NCBI GenBank assembly: GCA_937923325.1
Contig: CAKZUQ010000018.1
Span: forward strand, 25,956-89,955
Direction: 5' to 3'
DNA from: an uncultured Bacteriovoracaceae bacterium
GTDB taxonomy: Bacteria; Bdellovibrionota; Bacteriovoracia; Bacteriovoracales; Bacteriovoracaceae
DNA: 64,000 nucleotides
A program made the position numbers and the translations under genes. Below, in pieces: positions 52,538 through 62,824 of the stretch; positions within the stretch are counted from its first letter, which is position 1, and the number at the start of each line of letters is the position of its first letter. Under the pieces are notes generated by a model, which was given only the letters and a program-made list of their open reading frames with translations, was not told the origin of the DNA and ran no database searches.

Positions 52538-52932
52538 AAACTAAATTACCTGTTTTATTATTTGATTCAGAGTGCACGTTTTGTGTTCGTTTCACGCAAG
52601 CGTTAAAACTAGTTGATGGCGATGGTGTTATCAACCTAAAACCTATTCAAGATATGGAAATATATACTGAATTTTCAAATTTAAGCTTTGAAGAATGTTC
52701 TGAGACTATTCATCTAATTAAAGAAGACGGTGAAGCTATCAAAGGTGGAGAAGTAATTAGTTATCTCACTCAAACAATTCCATCAGTGAAAAAATTTGCT
52801 TGGTTACTCGAGCCTGAAAGTGCCAAAAATGCAATGAATGCTTTTTATAATAAAGTTAATGATGCACGAAAAGTTGCTAAAAAATCTAAAGGATGTACTA
52901 GTTGTGGTAAACGACGTAGTCCCGAAAAATAG
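52534..52932 (+). CDS. DCC/DUF393-family thiol-disulfide oxidoreductase-like protein
   Basis: 132 residues. A thioredoxin-like beginning LLFDSECTFCVRF (CTFC as the DCC motif), then an IHLIKEDGEAIKGGEVI strand pair, and a C-terminal GCTSCGKRR pair of cysteines. The DCC family has the D-x-x-C-x-x-C signature but no assigned reaction. It overlaps the HD gene by 4 bp, suggesting linkage to its transcript. Confidence 0.75.
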   Translation: MKTKLPVLLFDSECTFCVRFTQALKLVDGDGVINLKPIQDMEIYTEFSNLSFEECSETIHLIKEDGEAIKGGEVISYLTQTIPSVKKFAWLLEPESAKNAMNAFYNKVNDARKVAKKSKGCTSCGKRRSPEK

Positions 52933-52941
52933 AAGGTTAAT

Positions 52942-53811
52942 ATGAAAAAGATACTGATATTCTCACTGTTATTATCATCCAATGCATTCGCTTCATTTCC
53001 CCTTGTTAAATTTTCAAACCTGTATGGGGAGTTTGCAAATGATAAAGGCAAGGCTTATGCAGAATCTGCTAAGTACGATTTAGAACAAGTAAAATTGTCG
53101 CATAAAGAAATAGAGGTCAAGTTTAACAAAAAAGAAAAGCATCTTGTTATTCATGATCAAAATACTATTGTTGAATTGAAATTTGACTTTAGTTTTTTAA
53201 ACGTTTTCAAATTTTTAAGTTTTGATGGTGCAAATATGCAGTCAACAAAAACTGATTTTGATATTAATTTACATAGACTTAATTTATTCATCCAACCTAA
53301 TGACTTTGCCTTAGAAGAAATTAGCATGAGTGCTGACTTAACTGAAGTTAATGGTCCAAACTCTGATGACGCGACAGTACTAGATGGCTTTGTACTGAAT
53401 GGAAGCTTAGGCATTAAAACAACTTCATTTGGAACAATTAACTCAGATGAATTTTTTAAGATGCTGATTGCTGAAAATCCAGCGTTAACAGATTTGATAC
53501 AAACGAGTTTTATTCCAAAAGCAATTCCCCTTACAGCAAGAAACTTATCACTCAGGGTTGAAAAAGGTCTATTTAAAGGCCAAGTTTTTCTTGATTCATG
53601 GCTGAATGCTAATCTTTATATTGGTGGAGAAATTAAAAATTTAACTAAAGATAATAAAATGCAAATTAATCTAAACAAAGCTAAATTAGGTTACTTCTCA
53701 ATAAAAAGATTTATTTTAAAGAAGATAAGAAACTTAAATCTTGATTCTATTGAAGTAAATGGCCAAGTGATTACCGTAAATTTAGGAAAAGTTCCTTCGA
53801 CTAAGAACTAA
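52942..53811 (+). CDS. Unknown periplasmic protein
   Basis: 289 residues with a signal peptide (about 1-17, NAFAS) and a beta-rich mature region with many hydrophobic alternations (LNVFKFLSFDGANMQSTKTD, INLHRLNLFI, LNANLYIGGEI). It looks like a lipid- or glycan-binding beta protein, perhaps LmeA/DUF2993-like, but I would not name it. Its end overlaps the convergent PAP2 gene by 30 bp. Confidence 0.5.
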   Translation: MKKILIFSLLLSSNAFASFPLVKFSNLYGEFANDKGKAYAESAKYDLEQVKLSHKEIEVKFNKKEKHLVIHDQNTIVELKFDFSFLNVFKFLSFDGANMQSTKTDFDINLHRLNLFIQPNDFALEEISMSADLTEVNGPNSDDATVLDGFVLNGSLGIKTTSFGTINSDEFFKMLIAENPALTDLIQTSFIPKAIPLTARNLSLRVEKGLFKGQVFLDSWLNANLYIGGEIKNLTKDNKMQINLNKAKLGYFSIKRFILKKIRNLNLDSIEVNGQVITVNLGKVPSTKN

Positions 53812-54360
53812 CTTATAAAATACTTTATAAGTAATGATAGCAATTAAAATCCCAAGCATTGCTCCGCAGACTAAATCTAGCGGGTAGTGCTTTCCAAGAT
53901 ATATACGAGTGTAGCTAACTAAGCTGGCCCAAAGAAATAAGAACCGAAAACCTTTATAGTAGCTTCCAAGCATTAAAAAAATAAAAGTGGCTAATCCAAA
54001 CGTATTTGCAGCATGTGATGAGACAAATCCATATTTTCCTCCACCTCTTCCAAATCCTGCTGTATAGACTTGACTCATGATGGCCGGTTCATGCATTGGT
54101 CTAAATCTTTTGATATTATCTTTAAGACCTTTACTTGAAATACTATCTGTTAATCCGAATGTAAGAACTAAAACAAAAAAGGCTGGAAATATTAATTTGC
54201 CAAATTTTTTGAAACCCAAAGTTAAAAACAAACAAATAATAATGATACCAGGAATTAGACTATTTGAAATAAAATCGACACTAGAGTCCAAAGAAGTATG
54301 ATTAATATGGTTTAAAAATAAAAAGAGATCTGTATCAAGCTTTAGAATTGTCTCTAGCAT
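53782..54360 (-). CDS. PAP2-family membrane phosphatase
   Basis: 192 residues with about five membrane helices and the three phosphatase motifs: KDNIKRFRPMHEP, SSHAANTFG, and YTRIYLGKHYPLDLVCG (with the catalytic His and Asp). Candidates are undecaprenyl-diphosphate or lipid-A/polyprenyl phosphate phosphatase. It starts at the base where the mannosyltransferase gene ends, so a role in polyprenyl-linked glycan synthesis is likely. Confidence 0.85.
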   Translation of the reverse strand: MLETILKLDTDLFLFLNHINHTSLDSSVDFISNSLIPGIIIICLFLTLGFKKFGKLIFPAFFVLVLTFGLTDSISSKGLKDNIKRFRPMHEPAIMSQVYTAGFGRGGGKYGFVSSHAANTFGLATFIFLMLGSYYKGFRFLFLWASLVSYTRIYLGKHYPLDLVCGAMLGILIAIITYKVFYKLVLSRRNFS

Positions 54361-55088
54361 TAGTCTAACATTCCAAACATCTTACGAAGACGAAGTTTGA
54401 TAACGGCGAACACAGCTTCATGAATAATGCCACCACTCATTTTGGATTCACCATCACGTCTTTCTGTAAAAACAATGGGAACTTCTTTTATTTTTAAGCC
54501 TTTGGCCCAAATCTTAAAATTTAACTCAACTTGAAATGAATACCCATTTGAGAAAACTCTATCTAAATTTAGTGATTCCAGTGCAGATCTTGTAAAACAT
54601 TTAAATCCACCAGTAGCATCTAATACATTTAAACCTGTTACAATTCTCGTGTAGACTCCTGCAAAGTAAGACAAAAGAAGCCTATGAATAGGCCAATTGA
54701 TAATTCTAATACCATCTATATATCTAGATCCAATAACGAGGTCATTAGATTGAGCTGCCTCTAGTAATCTAGGAATATCTTTTGGATCATGTGAGAAGTC
54801 ACAATCCATTTCAAAAACAAATTGATAGTCTCGCTCTAGGGCCCATTTAAAACCTGTTATGTAGGCAGTTCCAAGACCTAGTTTTCCAGTTCTTTCAATA
54901 ATATTTATTTTATTATTTTCTTTCATAAATTTTTTAACAACATCAGCGGTACCATCAGGTGAACCGTCTTCGATAATTAAAATATTTAATTCTGGATACA
55001 AACCAGTAATGGTCGAAAGCATTCTTTCAATATTATCGATTTCATTGAATGTAGGTATTATTAATAATGATTTACTATATGGAAGCAT
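54360..55088 (-). CDS. Polyprenyl-phosphate mannosyltransferase-like GT2 glycosyltransferase
   Basis: 242 residues. GT2 fold with LLIIPTFNEIDNIERML, a VIEDGSPDGTADVVK-like IEDGSPDGT motif, the DxD-like CDFSHDP, and GFKCFTRSAL near the end. It has no membrane helices, as in soluble DPM1-type dolichol/polyprenyl-phosphate mannose synthases, which transfer mannose from GDP-mannose. manC and manA in the window would supply that donor. It follows metF on the strand and overlaps the PAP2 gene. Confidence 0.82.
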   Translation of the reverse strand: MLPYSKSLLIIPTFNEIDNIERMLSTITGLYPELNILIIEDGSPDGTADVVKKFMKENNKINIIERTGKLGLGTAYITGFKWALERDYQFVFEMDCDFSHDPKDIPRLLEAAQSNDLVIGSRYIDGIRIINWPIHRLLLSYFAGVYTRIVTGLNVLDATGGFKCFTRSALESLNLDRVFSNGYSFQVELNFKIWAKGLKIKEVPIVFTERRDGESKMSGGIIHEAVFAVIKLRLRKMFGMLD

Positions 55089-55089
55089 T

Positions 55090-56049
55090 TTAAAAAATCT
55101 CTCTTGCTATTTTTACTACGTTATCTGATTTTCCCATAGTGTAATAGTGTAGACAAGGAACTCCTTTCGCTTTTAATTCTTTTGATTGCATAATTGCCCA
55201 TTCTACTCCAATTTTTCTAATTTCTTTAGTTGTTTTGCAGTCAGTGACAGCTTTAACAAGATCACAAGGAAGGTCAATATGAAAAATACTTGGAAGAACG
55301 GTTAATTGACTCAATGTGGAAATTGGTTTCAAACCAGGGATAATAGGCACATTAATATCCATCTCACGACATTTATCTACAAACTCAAAGAACTTACTAT
55401 TATCATAAAACATTTGAGTTACAATATAGTCTGCCCCAAGCTCAACCTTCTTTTTTAAGTATTCCATATCCACATTAAAGTTTGGTGCTTCAAAGTGTTT
55501 TTCTGGATAGCCAGCAACTCCAATGCAAAAGTCTGTAGGGAATGCATTTTCAACTTCGTAATTTAAATAATGCCCACCATTCATAGTCTTTATCTGCTCA
55601 ATAAGATCACTGGCATAGTGATGGCCACCTTCTGTAGGAGTGAATCTAGACTCTGTTTTGATCGCATCTCCGCGTAGAGCTAGAACATTATCAATCCCTA
55701 GAAACTGTAAATCTATTAAGGCATTTTCTGTCTCTTCTTTTGTAAAACCACCACAAATAATATGAGGGACTGTATCAATATGAAAACGGTTCATTAATGC
55801 AGCACATATTCCAACTGTTCCTGGCCTTTTTCTCAGAGCAACTTTCTCTAGTAGTCCATTTTCTCTTTTTTTATACATGTATTCTTCACGATGATATGTA
55901 ACGTCCACAAATTTAGGGTCCATCTCCATTAGGGGCTCAACAGCATTAAATAGCTTTTGAATTCCTTGACCTTTCATAGGAGGAAGTATTTCAAAAGAAA
56001 AAATTGTTTCTCCATTTGCTTTTTTTAAGTGTTCTGTGATTTTAGCCAT
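55090..56049 (-). CDS. metF: 5,10-methylenetetrahydrofolate reductase
   Basis: The start at 56049 is preceded by TTAGGAAAA and comes after the metH stop (56061). A longer frame starting at 56088 would overlap metH and lacks a site. 319 residues. It carries the MetF TIM-barrel motifs: FSFEILPPMKG, FVDVTYH, GRP-type TVGICAALMNRF, LRGDAIK, and a MFYDNSKFFEF segment. It reduces methylene-THF to methyl-THF for MetH. It is cotranscribed with metH. Confidence 0.93.
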   Translation of the reverse strand: MAKITEHLKKANGETIFSFEILPPMKGQGIQKLFNAVEPLMEMDPKFVDVTYHREEYMYKKRENGLLEKVALRKRPGTVGICAALMNRFHIDTVPHIICGGFTKEETENALIDLQFLGIDNVLALRGDAIKTESRFTPTEGGHHYASDLIEQIKTMNGGHYLNYEVENAFPTDFCIGVAGYPEKHFEAPNFNVDMEYLKKKVELGADYIVTQMFYDNSKFFEFVDKCREMDINVPIIPGLKPISTLSQLTVLPSIFHIDLPCDLVKAVTDCKTTKEIRKIGVEWAIMQSKELKAKGVPCLHYYTMGKSDNVVKIAREIF

Positions 56050-56060
56050 ATATTTTTTTC

Positions 56061-59000
56061 CTAATATTCTAAGTTTGGACGTAGCCATTTCTCAGCTGTT
56101 TCAATTGTTATATCTTTTTCTTTTGCATAAACTTCAACTTGTTCTTTAGTGATTGCACCGACATTAAAATATTTTGCTTCAGGATTAGCAAAATACCAAC
56201 CACTAACACTACTTGCTGGAGTCATTGCACATGATTCAGTTAATTCAACTCCAATATCGTTTCCGCCTAAAATCTTAAATAGTTTTTGTTTTTCAGAGTG
56301 ATCTGGACAAGCTGAATAACCAGGAGCGGGTCTGATTCCTTTATACTTTTCTCGAACTAAATCTTCATTGGATAAGTCCTCATCTTTAGCGTAACCCCAA
56401 AGTTCAGTTCTGAGCTGTAAGTGCATATACTCAGCAAAAGCTTCCGCAAGCCTGTCTGCAAGAGACTTAATCATTATCACCGCGTAGTCATCATTTTCTT
56501 TTTCATATTTTGTAATAAGTGTTTCAAGGCCTAGTCCTGCAGTAACGATAAAGCCACCCATATAGTCAGTACGTCCACTGGATTTTGGGGCAATATAATC
56601 GGCTAAGCATCTATTTCTTGAATCGGCCTCTTCCATTTTTCTTTGGCTTCTTAGCATATTTAAAGTTATATCGTAGTCTTCTAAATAAATTTTTTCATCT
56701 TCTGAACTGGCTTTAAAAATTCCGATTTTAGCTTTGTTAGATACGACCTTTGAGTTAATGATTTCATCTAAGTAAATTTGAGCATCATTGAATAATTTTG
56801 TAGCTTCTTCTTTGTATTTTGGATCTTCCATGATTTTTGGATAGGCCATAGTTAATCGCCAAGCACTAAAGAATGGACTCCAATCAATAAAGTTTCTAAG
56901 AGTTGATAGGGGAACATCACTTACTTCTTTAACACCAACGAAATTAGGCTGATATACTTTAAAGTTGTCCCAGTCTGCTAAAAATTTGTTCTTTCGAGCT
57001 TCGGCCATTGAGATTAAAGTTGATTTTTTTTGACGGTTAGCATGACTTTGCCTAAGTTCAGAGTAGTGTTTTTTAGTACTTGTGTGTATTTCATCTTTTT
57101 GAGTTAAAAGCATCTGTGCCACAGGAACTGATTTAGAGGCATCAGCAACGTGAACAATTGTATTATCATAATGCGGATCAACCTTTACTGCAGTATGAAT
57201 TCTACTTGTTGTCGCTCCTCCAAGCATAAGTGGAGTTGAAAAATTTTGTCGTTTCATTTCTTTGGCCACATCAACCATTTCATCGAGGCTTGGAGTAATG
57301 AGACCCGATAAACCGATAATATCTACGTTCTCTTCTTTTGCCTTTCTAAGAATATCTTCTGCTGGAACCATAACTCCCATATCAATGACTTCAAAATTAT
57401 TACAAGCAAGGACAACACCTACGATATTTTTACCAATATCGTGAACATCACCTTTAACTGTTGCCATTAGAATTTTTCCAGCACTTTCTACCTTTCCACC
57501 TTTTTCAGCTTCAATAAATGGCTGAAGGTGGGCAACCGCTTTTTTCATAACTCTTGCTGATTTAACAACCTGAGGTAGAAACATTTTTCCAGCGCCAAAA
57601 AGCTCACCAACAACATTCATACCATCCATAAGTGGACCCTCTATTACATGAAGTGGTCTCTCGTAGTTTGGTCTAGCTTCTTCGACATCTATTTCAATAT
57701 AATCAGCTATGCCCTTAACTAGAGCATGAGTAATTCTTTCTTTTACAGGAAGTTGTCTCCATTCATCATTCTTTTTTGAATCTTTTTTCTGACCAACAAC
57801 TGAATCAGCAATATCAACTAGAGCTTCTGTTGCATCTGGGTGTCTGTTTAAAACAACGTCTTCAACTTTTTCGCGCAGATCAAGTGGAATATCATCATAA
57901 ATGCCGAGCATTCCTGGATTTACAATTCCCATGTCCATTCCAGCTTTAATAGCGTGAAATAAAAATACTGAGTGGATTGCTTCTCTGACAGGATTATTCC
58001 CTCTAAATGAAAATGAAACATTTGATACACCACCACTTACTTTAGCGTGAGGTAAATTTTCTTTAATCCATCTTGTGGCTTCAATAAAGTCGACACCATA
58101 GTTATTATGTTGCTCAATACCTGTAGCTATAGCAAGGATATTAGGATCAAATATAATATCTTCAGCTGGAAAGTTCACTTTATCTACTAGAACATCATAT
58201 GCTCTTTTACAAATCTCTACTCTTCGATCATATGTATCAGCTTGGCCAATCTCATCAAAGGCCATAACTACAACAGCAGCTCCGTATTTTTTCAAAGTCT
58301 TTGCATGATTAATAAACTCTTCTTCACCTTCTTTTAAAGAAATAGAATTTACAACGGCCTTACCTTGAACACATTTCAAACCAGCTTCAATGATTTCCCA
58401 TTTTGATGAATCTATCATGACTGGAATTCGTGCAATATCAGGCTCTGCTGCGATTAAGTTTAAAAACTTAGTCATAGCTGCTACACCATCAATCATTCCA
58501 TCATCCATATTTACATCAAGGATTTGGGCACCATTTTCAACTTGGTGACGAGCGACTTCAACTGCTTCATCATATTTTTCTTGTTGGATTAGCTTCTTAA
58601 ATTTTGCAGAACCAGAAATATTTGTTCTTTCTCCAATATTGATAAAATTGCTTTCTTCAAAAATTGTTAAAGGTTCAAGGCCTGAGTAGTGAGGAATTTT
58701 TTCTAGAGATGGTACTGTGTGTGCTTGATAGTTTTCAGCACGTTTTGCAATTTCTCTAATATGAGAGTCAGTTGTTCCACAACAACCACCGATAATATTT
58801 ATATATCCATCTTTTAAAAAACCTTCAACAATATCTGCCATCTGTGTTGGTGTTTGATCATACTCACCGAATTCATTGGGTAAACCAGCATTGGGATACA
58901 TAGAGACTTTAAATGGTGCTTTTTCAGAAAGAGTTTTAATATAAGGTCTCATTAAATCAGCACCAAGAGCACAGTTCACTCCGATACTCATAAGAGGTAA

Positions 59001-59672
59001 ATGGCTCATTGAATACAAAAAGGCTTCAATTGTTTGACCTGATAAAGTTCTACCTGATGCATCTGTAATGGTTCCTGATACCATTATTGGTAGAGGTTCT
59101 ACTTTAGACTCTTCAAAATAAGTACTAATAGCAAACAATGCTGCCTTTGCATTTAATGTATCAAAAATTGTTTCAACTAAAAGAAAATCAACTCCACCAA
59201 CAACTAGTGCTGAAACTTGTTCCTTATAAGAGGCCACTAATTCATCAAAAGTAATGGCACGAAAACCTGGATCATTAACATCTGGAGAAATAGAAGCTGT
59301 TTTTGTTGTTGGTCCAATACTACCAGCAACATATCGCGGCTTATCTGGAGTTGAGAACTTTGCACATGCTTCTTTTGCAAGTTTAGCTGATACGAAATTT
59401 AATTCATAACACAACTCTTCCATATTATAGTCGGCCATTGAAACTCTATTGGCCGAAAATGTATTCGTTTCTAAGATATCTGCACCAGCATCTAAGTACT
59501 TTTCATGAATTTCAGAAATAACTTCTGGTTTTGTTAAAGTTAATAAATCGTTATTACCTTTAAGTGATGAAGGATAATCTTTGAAGCGTTCACCTCGATA
59601 ATCTTCTTCAGTTAGTTTGTATTGTTGAATCATGGTACCCATGGCACCATCAAGAACTAGGATTTTATTCAT
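56061..59672 (-). CDS. metH: Cobalamin-dependent methionine synthase
   Basis: 1203 residues, close to the 1227 of E. coli, with all four modules. The homocysteine domain ([10 protein letters not shown], zinc cysteines in VNCALG and GGCCGTTD) is at about 1-325. The methyl-THF domain ([11 protein letters not shown]) follows at about 345-610. The B12 domain has GDVHDIGKN and GLSGLITPS at about 640-880. The AdoMet reactivation domain runs to the end ([12 protein letters not shown]). It methylates homocysteine. It is divergent from manA. Confidence 0.97.
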   Translation of the reverse strand: MNKILVLDGAMGTMIQQYKLTEEDYRGERFKDYPSSLKGNNDLLTLTKPEVISEIHEKYLDAGADILETNTFSANRVSMADYNMEELCYELNFVSAKLAKEACAKFSTPDKPRYVAGSIGPTTKTASISPDVNDPGFRAITFDELVASYKEQVSALVVGGVDFLLVETIFDTLNAKAALFAISTYFEESKVEPLPIMVSGTITDASGRTLSGQTIEAFLYSMSHLPLMSIGVNCALGADLMRPYIKTLSEKAPFKVSMYPNAGLPNEFGEYDQTPTQMADIVEGFLKDGYINIIGGCCGTTDSHIREIAKRAENYQAHTVPSLEKIPHYSGLEPLTIFEESNFINIGERTNISGSAKFKKLIQQEKYDEAVEVARHQVENGAQILDVNMDDGMIDGVAAMTKFLNLIAAEPDIARIPVMIDSSKWEIIEAGLKCVQGKAVVNSISLKEGEEEFINHAKTLKKYGAAVVVMAFDEIGQADTYDRRVEICKRAYDVLVDKVNFPAEDIIFDPNILAIATGIEQHNNYGVDFIEATRWIKENLPHAKVSGGVSNVSFSFRGNNPVREAIHSVFLFHAIKAGMDMGIVNPGMLGIYDDIPLDLREKVEDVVLNRHPDATEALVDIADSVVGQKKDSKKNDEWRQLPVKERITHALVKGIADYIEIDVEEARPNYERPLHVIEGPLMDGMNVVGELFGAGKMFLPQVVKSARVMKKAVAHLQPFIEAEKGGKVESAGKILMATVKGDVHDIGKNIVGVVLACNNFEVIDMGVMVPAEDILRKAKEENVDIIGLSGLITPSLDEMVDVAKEMKRQNFSTPLMLGGATTSRIHTAVKVDPHYDNTIVHVADASKSVPVAQMLLTQKDEIHTSTKKHYSELRQSHANRQKKSTLISMAEARKNKFLADWDNFKVYQPNFVGVKEVSDVPLSTLRNFIDWSPFFSAWRLTMAYPKIMEDPKYKEEATKLFNDAQIYLDEIINSKVVSNKAKIGIFKASSEDEKIYLEDYDITLNMLRSQRKMEEADSRNRCLADYIAPKSSGRTDYMGGFIVTAGLGLETLITKYEKENDDYAVIMIKSLADRLAEAFAEYMHLQLRTELWGYAKDEDLSNEDLVREKYKGIRPAPGYSACPDHSEKQKLFKILGGNDIGVELTESCAMTPASSVSGWYFANPEAKYFNVGAITKEQVEVYAKEKDITIETAEKWLRPNLEY

Positions 59673-59730
59673 TTGTTTGCCTTTGTTGAAGCAGTCAGTT
59701 AGTTATCCGACTAGTGTATTATTTATTTAG

Positions 59731-59748
59731 TTTTAACTCAAGTTAAAA
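59731..59748. promoter_or_regulatory. Palindrome between metH and manA
   Basis: TTTTAACT-CA-AGTTAAAA is a perfect 8-bp inverted repeat in the 141-bp divergent region, 59 bp from metH and 66 bp from manA. It is a possible operator for either gene. Confidence 0.45.
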
Positions 59749-59813
59749 AGTAGTGAATTAAGTGATAATGCAGCGAGCTTTTCTAAATGATTTCAAGTGT
59801 CTAAATTAGATTT

Positions 59814-60704
59814 ATGGGAATTATATCTAAGTTAACTCCACATTCATCTTTTACAATTTGGGGTGGTAGTGAGTTATCAAAAATTAAACAAATTGTGTCG
59901 AGTCAAAAACTTGGTGAGACGTGGGAGATTTCAACACATAGTAGTGGTCCTTCAAGTCTAGGACAGCAAAAACTAAATGAGCTTTGTGAATTAAGCTATC
60001 TAGTAAAGTTTATTGATACTAGTGATAATTTATCTGTTCAGGTTCATCCCGGTGATGAATACGCAAAAGAACATGAAAACTCAAAAGGTAAAACAGAGTG
60101 TTGGATTATTCTATCTTCAGCCGCTGGAGCAGGGATCTACTTGGGGTTTAAACCCGGTATAACAAAAAAAGAATTTAAAACAGCTATTGAAAATAATTTA
60201 GAAGTGGATAAGTATTTAAACTTTATTGAAGTAAAAGCTGGTGATTACTTCTATGTGCCAAGCGGAACTGTTCATGCAATAGGCTCTGATGTGACATTAG
60301 CAGAAGTTCAACAAAGTTCAGGTATTACTTATAGAGTTTGGGACTGGAATAGAGTCGATGTAAATGGAAACTCACGTGAACTCCATGTTAGTAAGGCCAT
60401 GGATGTTTTAAACTTTAACGAAGAGTTTAATAAATCTGTAATAGAGAATAATAATTTATTTACTAAAGTTGGCCTGCAGGAATTTGTTAACCACCCAGAT
60501 TTTAAGGCCTCAATACTAAATTTAAATAGTGGAAAAACCACTGAATTAAATCTTAACGATAAAGAAGGGCTTTGTGTTTTAGATGGAGAAGTTAAAGTTG
60601 ATGATATAACTTATTCCAAGTTTGATTCAGGAATCACTCTTAATTGTGGAGTTGTTAATCTTACAGCACTTGAAGATAGCAAAGTTATATTAGTTCGGGA
60701 GTAA
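59814..60704 (+). CDS. manA: Mannose-6-phosphate isomerase
   Basis: 296 residues of the type-I cupin class. Motifs are VKFIDTSDNLSVQVHPGDEYA, KTECWIIL and FYVPSGTVHAIG (zinc-site His and Glu residues visible). It interconverts fructose-6-phosphate and mannose-6-phosphate, feeding GDP-mannose with manC. It is convergent with the alcohol dehydrogenase gene and overlaps it by 20 bp. Confidence 0.88.
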   Translation: MGIISKLTPHSSFTIWGGSELSKIKQIVSSQKLGETWEISTHSSGPSSLGQQKLNELCELSYLVKFIDTSDNLSVQVHPGDEYAKEHENSKGKTECWIILSSAAGAGIYLGFKPGITKKEFKTAIENNLEVDKYLNFIEVKAGDYFYVPSGTVHAIGSDVTLAEVQQSSGITYRVWDWNRVDVNGNSRELHVSKAMDVLNFNEEFNKSVIENNNLFTKVGLQEFVNHPDFKASILNLNSGKTTELNLNDKEGLCVLDGEVKVDDITYSKFDSGITLNCGVVNLTALEDSKVILVRE

Positions 60705-61719
60705 AGAGCCTTCTAAACTCATCTTTATTCAATTGTGCTGGGTTATTACTAAGTCTTTTTGGATCTACAGCATTTAAAAATCCGTCCATATCATCTTTAA
60801 TAACTTTATAGAGGTCATTTTCTAGCCCTATGCTTTCCATGATTGATTGAAACTTATTTTTTAATTCTAATGGTCCACTAACGTTAAAGATGCTAAATAG
60901 CTGCGAAAGGTCACAATGCTTTGAATTTTCTATAATAAAAAAAGGAATAACAAGTCCAACAGCGTGGCCATGAGGGAAACCATATTTACTTGTAAGGTAA
61001 TAACTAAAAGCGTGTGGAGCTGTAGTTCTGGTAAAATTTATTGCCTGACCAGCATAAAATGAGCCAATGGCCATCTGCTCTCTGTCTTCCATAGTAGGAG
61101 AGTTCACAGCTTTATAGATAGAGTTTACAGTGTGCTTTAATGATTTTAGCGCAATTGTTTTAGAGTCACTATTCGAACTTACCGCCCAAAAAGATTCCAT
61201 TGCCTGAGAAATAGCATCAATCCCTGTATAGGCTGTGATATGCTTTGGTAAGTTCTCGGTAAGATGGCCATCAACAATCACGTACTTTGGAAGAATTTTT
61301 GGATCATCAAGACTTTGTTTGATTCCGTCTTTGTAATAAACAGCAAATTGTGTCGCTTCACTTCCGCTTCCACTTGTTGTTGGAATACACATAAGATCTA
61401 TTGTAGAGTCATTTACTTTGTGAAAGATAAGCTTGGCCATATCCATAGCACTTCCACCGCCAACACCAATGATAAGCTCTGGCTTGAATTCTTCAACCTC
61501 TTTTATACCTTGTTCAATTTCTTCGAACTTTGGGTTTACACTAAAGTCTTTATATCTTCGATATTCGCAGCTAACTAAATTTTGAAATATATAATCAGAA
61601 ACTCCTGAGGAGATAAATGAATTTTTATTAGTGACAAGAAAAATTCTTGATATATTTTGTTCTTGAATTAGGAGGCTGAGCTTTTGGATTGTGTTATTTC
61701 CTAAAAAAATATTACTCAT
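60685..61719 (-). CDS. Iron-containing alcohol dehydrogenase, likely phosphonoacetaldehyde reductase
   Basis: 344 residues. The type-III ADH fold has GVGGGSAMDMAKL (nucleotide site), TTSGSGSEATQFAV and the metal-binding FPHGHAVGLVIP. Its gene overlaps the phosphonopyruvate decarboxylase gene by 8 bp. In phosphonate clusters such enzymes reduce phosphonoacetaldehyde to 2-hydroxyethylphosphonate, so this is the likely reaction. No aminotransferase for 2-aminoethylphosphonate is present in the visible part. Confidence 0.78.
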   Translation of the reverse strand: MSNIFLGNNTIQKLSLLIQEQNISRIFLVTNKNSFISSGVSDYIFQNLVSCEYRRYKDFSVNPKFEEIEQGIKEVEEFKPELIIGVGGGSAMDMAKLIFHKVNDSTIDLMCIPTTSGSGSEATQFAVYYKDGIKQSLDDPKILPKYVIVDGHLTENLPKHITAYTGIDAISQAMESFWAVSSNSDSKTIALKSLKHTVNSIYKAVNSPTMEDREQMAIGSFYAGQAINFTRTTAPHAFSYYLTSKYGFPHGHAVGLVIPFFIIENSKHCDLSQLFSIFNVSGPLELKNKFQSIMESIGLENDLYKVIKDDMDGFLNAVDPKRLSNNPAQLNKDEFRRLFTPELI

Positions 61720-62824
61720 TTAATTTCTCCATAAACATATTTTTCATCTCTTTTGGAGTCAGCATTGGTCTACCAAGGTTTTCTTTAACATTTTTATTTA
61801 TTATTAAATTAGTAAACACTGGACCTTCTAGTTGAGGCAAGTTTTCAATAAGCGAATCCAGCTGACTTTGATTTTTAACCATTAGTGTCTTTTTATAACC
61901 ACAGGCCTGTGCCATTTTAACTAGGTCAATATCATGAGCAATTGTTTTTTGACCACCTACAGATAAGTGACATCCATTATTAAAAACAATATGGATGAAG
62001 TTTTTTAATTTACTCTGTCCTGCAATCGCCATATTTCCCATATGCATTAGAAGACTTCCGTCTCCATCAAGGCAAATAATTTGCTTATGTGGTTTTGAAT
62101 TTGCTACTCCAAGAGCAATACTAGAGACATGCCCCATTCCCCCAATTGAAAGAAAGTTATGAGAAGCATCTTGTTGACTTTCAAATAGTTCACGACCTGT
62201 GAATCCTGTTGTTGCTATAAAAAAAGAGCTCTTTTTTAAAGGACTTAGTCTTTTTAATACATCTTCCCTTGAAAGTTCATCATTATTATCTTCTTCTTGT
62301 ATAGGGCTTTTATATTCCTCAAAAGTATTTGGCTTAATGATTATAAAATAAGGTTTGGGATCGGTTTTTAACCGGCTTACTACTTGGCCAATTAATGCTC
62401 CAGCACTATTTATATTTGTAGGCATAATATCGTAGTCTAATTCCATAGCACCAAAAGCTGGAATCATAACTTTACCTTGATGTAAGTGTTGAGGTTCATC
62501 TTTGTCTCTATTTTCTCCGCGCCATCCAACAAAAATAATCATGGGTATTTTATATATTTCCTTCGAAGCCATTGAAAGAATAGGGTTTAGGCTGTTTCCA
62601 ATACCGGAGTTTTGCATATAAACAAAGGGGATTTCTCTTGTTGCAAGATGATGACCAATGGCCATAGAGACTGCACTACCTTCATTCGCCGTAATAAAGT
62701 GATTTTTTGAAGTGTCATTTATATAAGAACATAAATATTTTAAAGCTGAGTCTGGAACACCTGCAAAAAAATCACAACCTGTTTTTTCTATTAAAAGTTC
62801 ATAAAAATCTTTTGGATTAATCAT
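61712..62824 (-). CDS. Phosphonopyruvate decarboxylase
   Basis: 370 residues, a TPP enzyme of the short form. TPP-binding features are [16 protein letters not shown] with the following [10 protein letters not shown], and the pyrimidine-domain glutamate is in [17 protein letters not shown]. It converts 3-phosphonopyruvate to phosphonoacetaldehyde, the irreversible step that pulls PEP mutase forward. It overlaps the PEP mutase gene by 4 bp (ATGA). Confidence 0.85.
   Translation of the reverse strand: MINPKDFYELLIEKTGCDFFAGVPDSALKYLCSYINDTSKNHFITANEGSAVSMAIGHHLATREIPFVYMQNSGIGNSLNPILSMASKEIYKIPMIIFVGWRGENRDKDEPQHLHQGKVMIPAFGAMELDYDIMPTNINSAGALIGQVVSRLKTDPKPYFIIIKPNTFEEYKSPIQEEDNNDELSREDVLKRLSPLKKSSFFIATTGFTGRELFESQQDASHNFLSIGGMGHVSSIALGVANSKPHKQIICLDGDGSLLMHMGNMAIAGQSKLKNFIHIVFNNGCHLSVGGQKTIAHDIDLVKMAQACGYKKTLMVKNQSQLDSLIENLPQLEGPVFTNLIINKNVKENLGRPMLTPKEMKNMFMEKLNE

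Noticed and set aside
56049..56088. Longer metF N-terminus starting at 56088
   Set aside because: It would overlap metH and adds 13 residues not expected in MetF. AGGA lies properly before the ATG at 56049.
59673..59813. Cobalamin or SAM riboswitch before metH
   Set aside because: The whole divergent region is only 141 bp and has no B12-box-like or SAM-box-like conserved elements that I can see.
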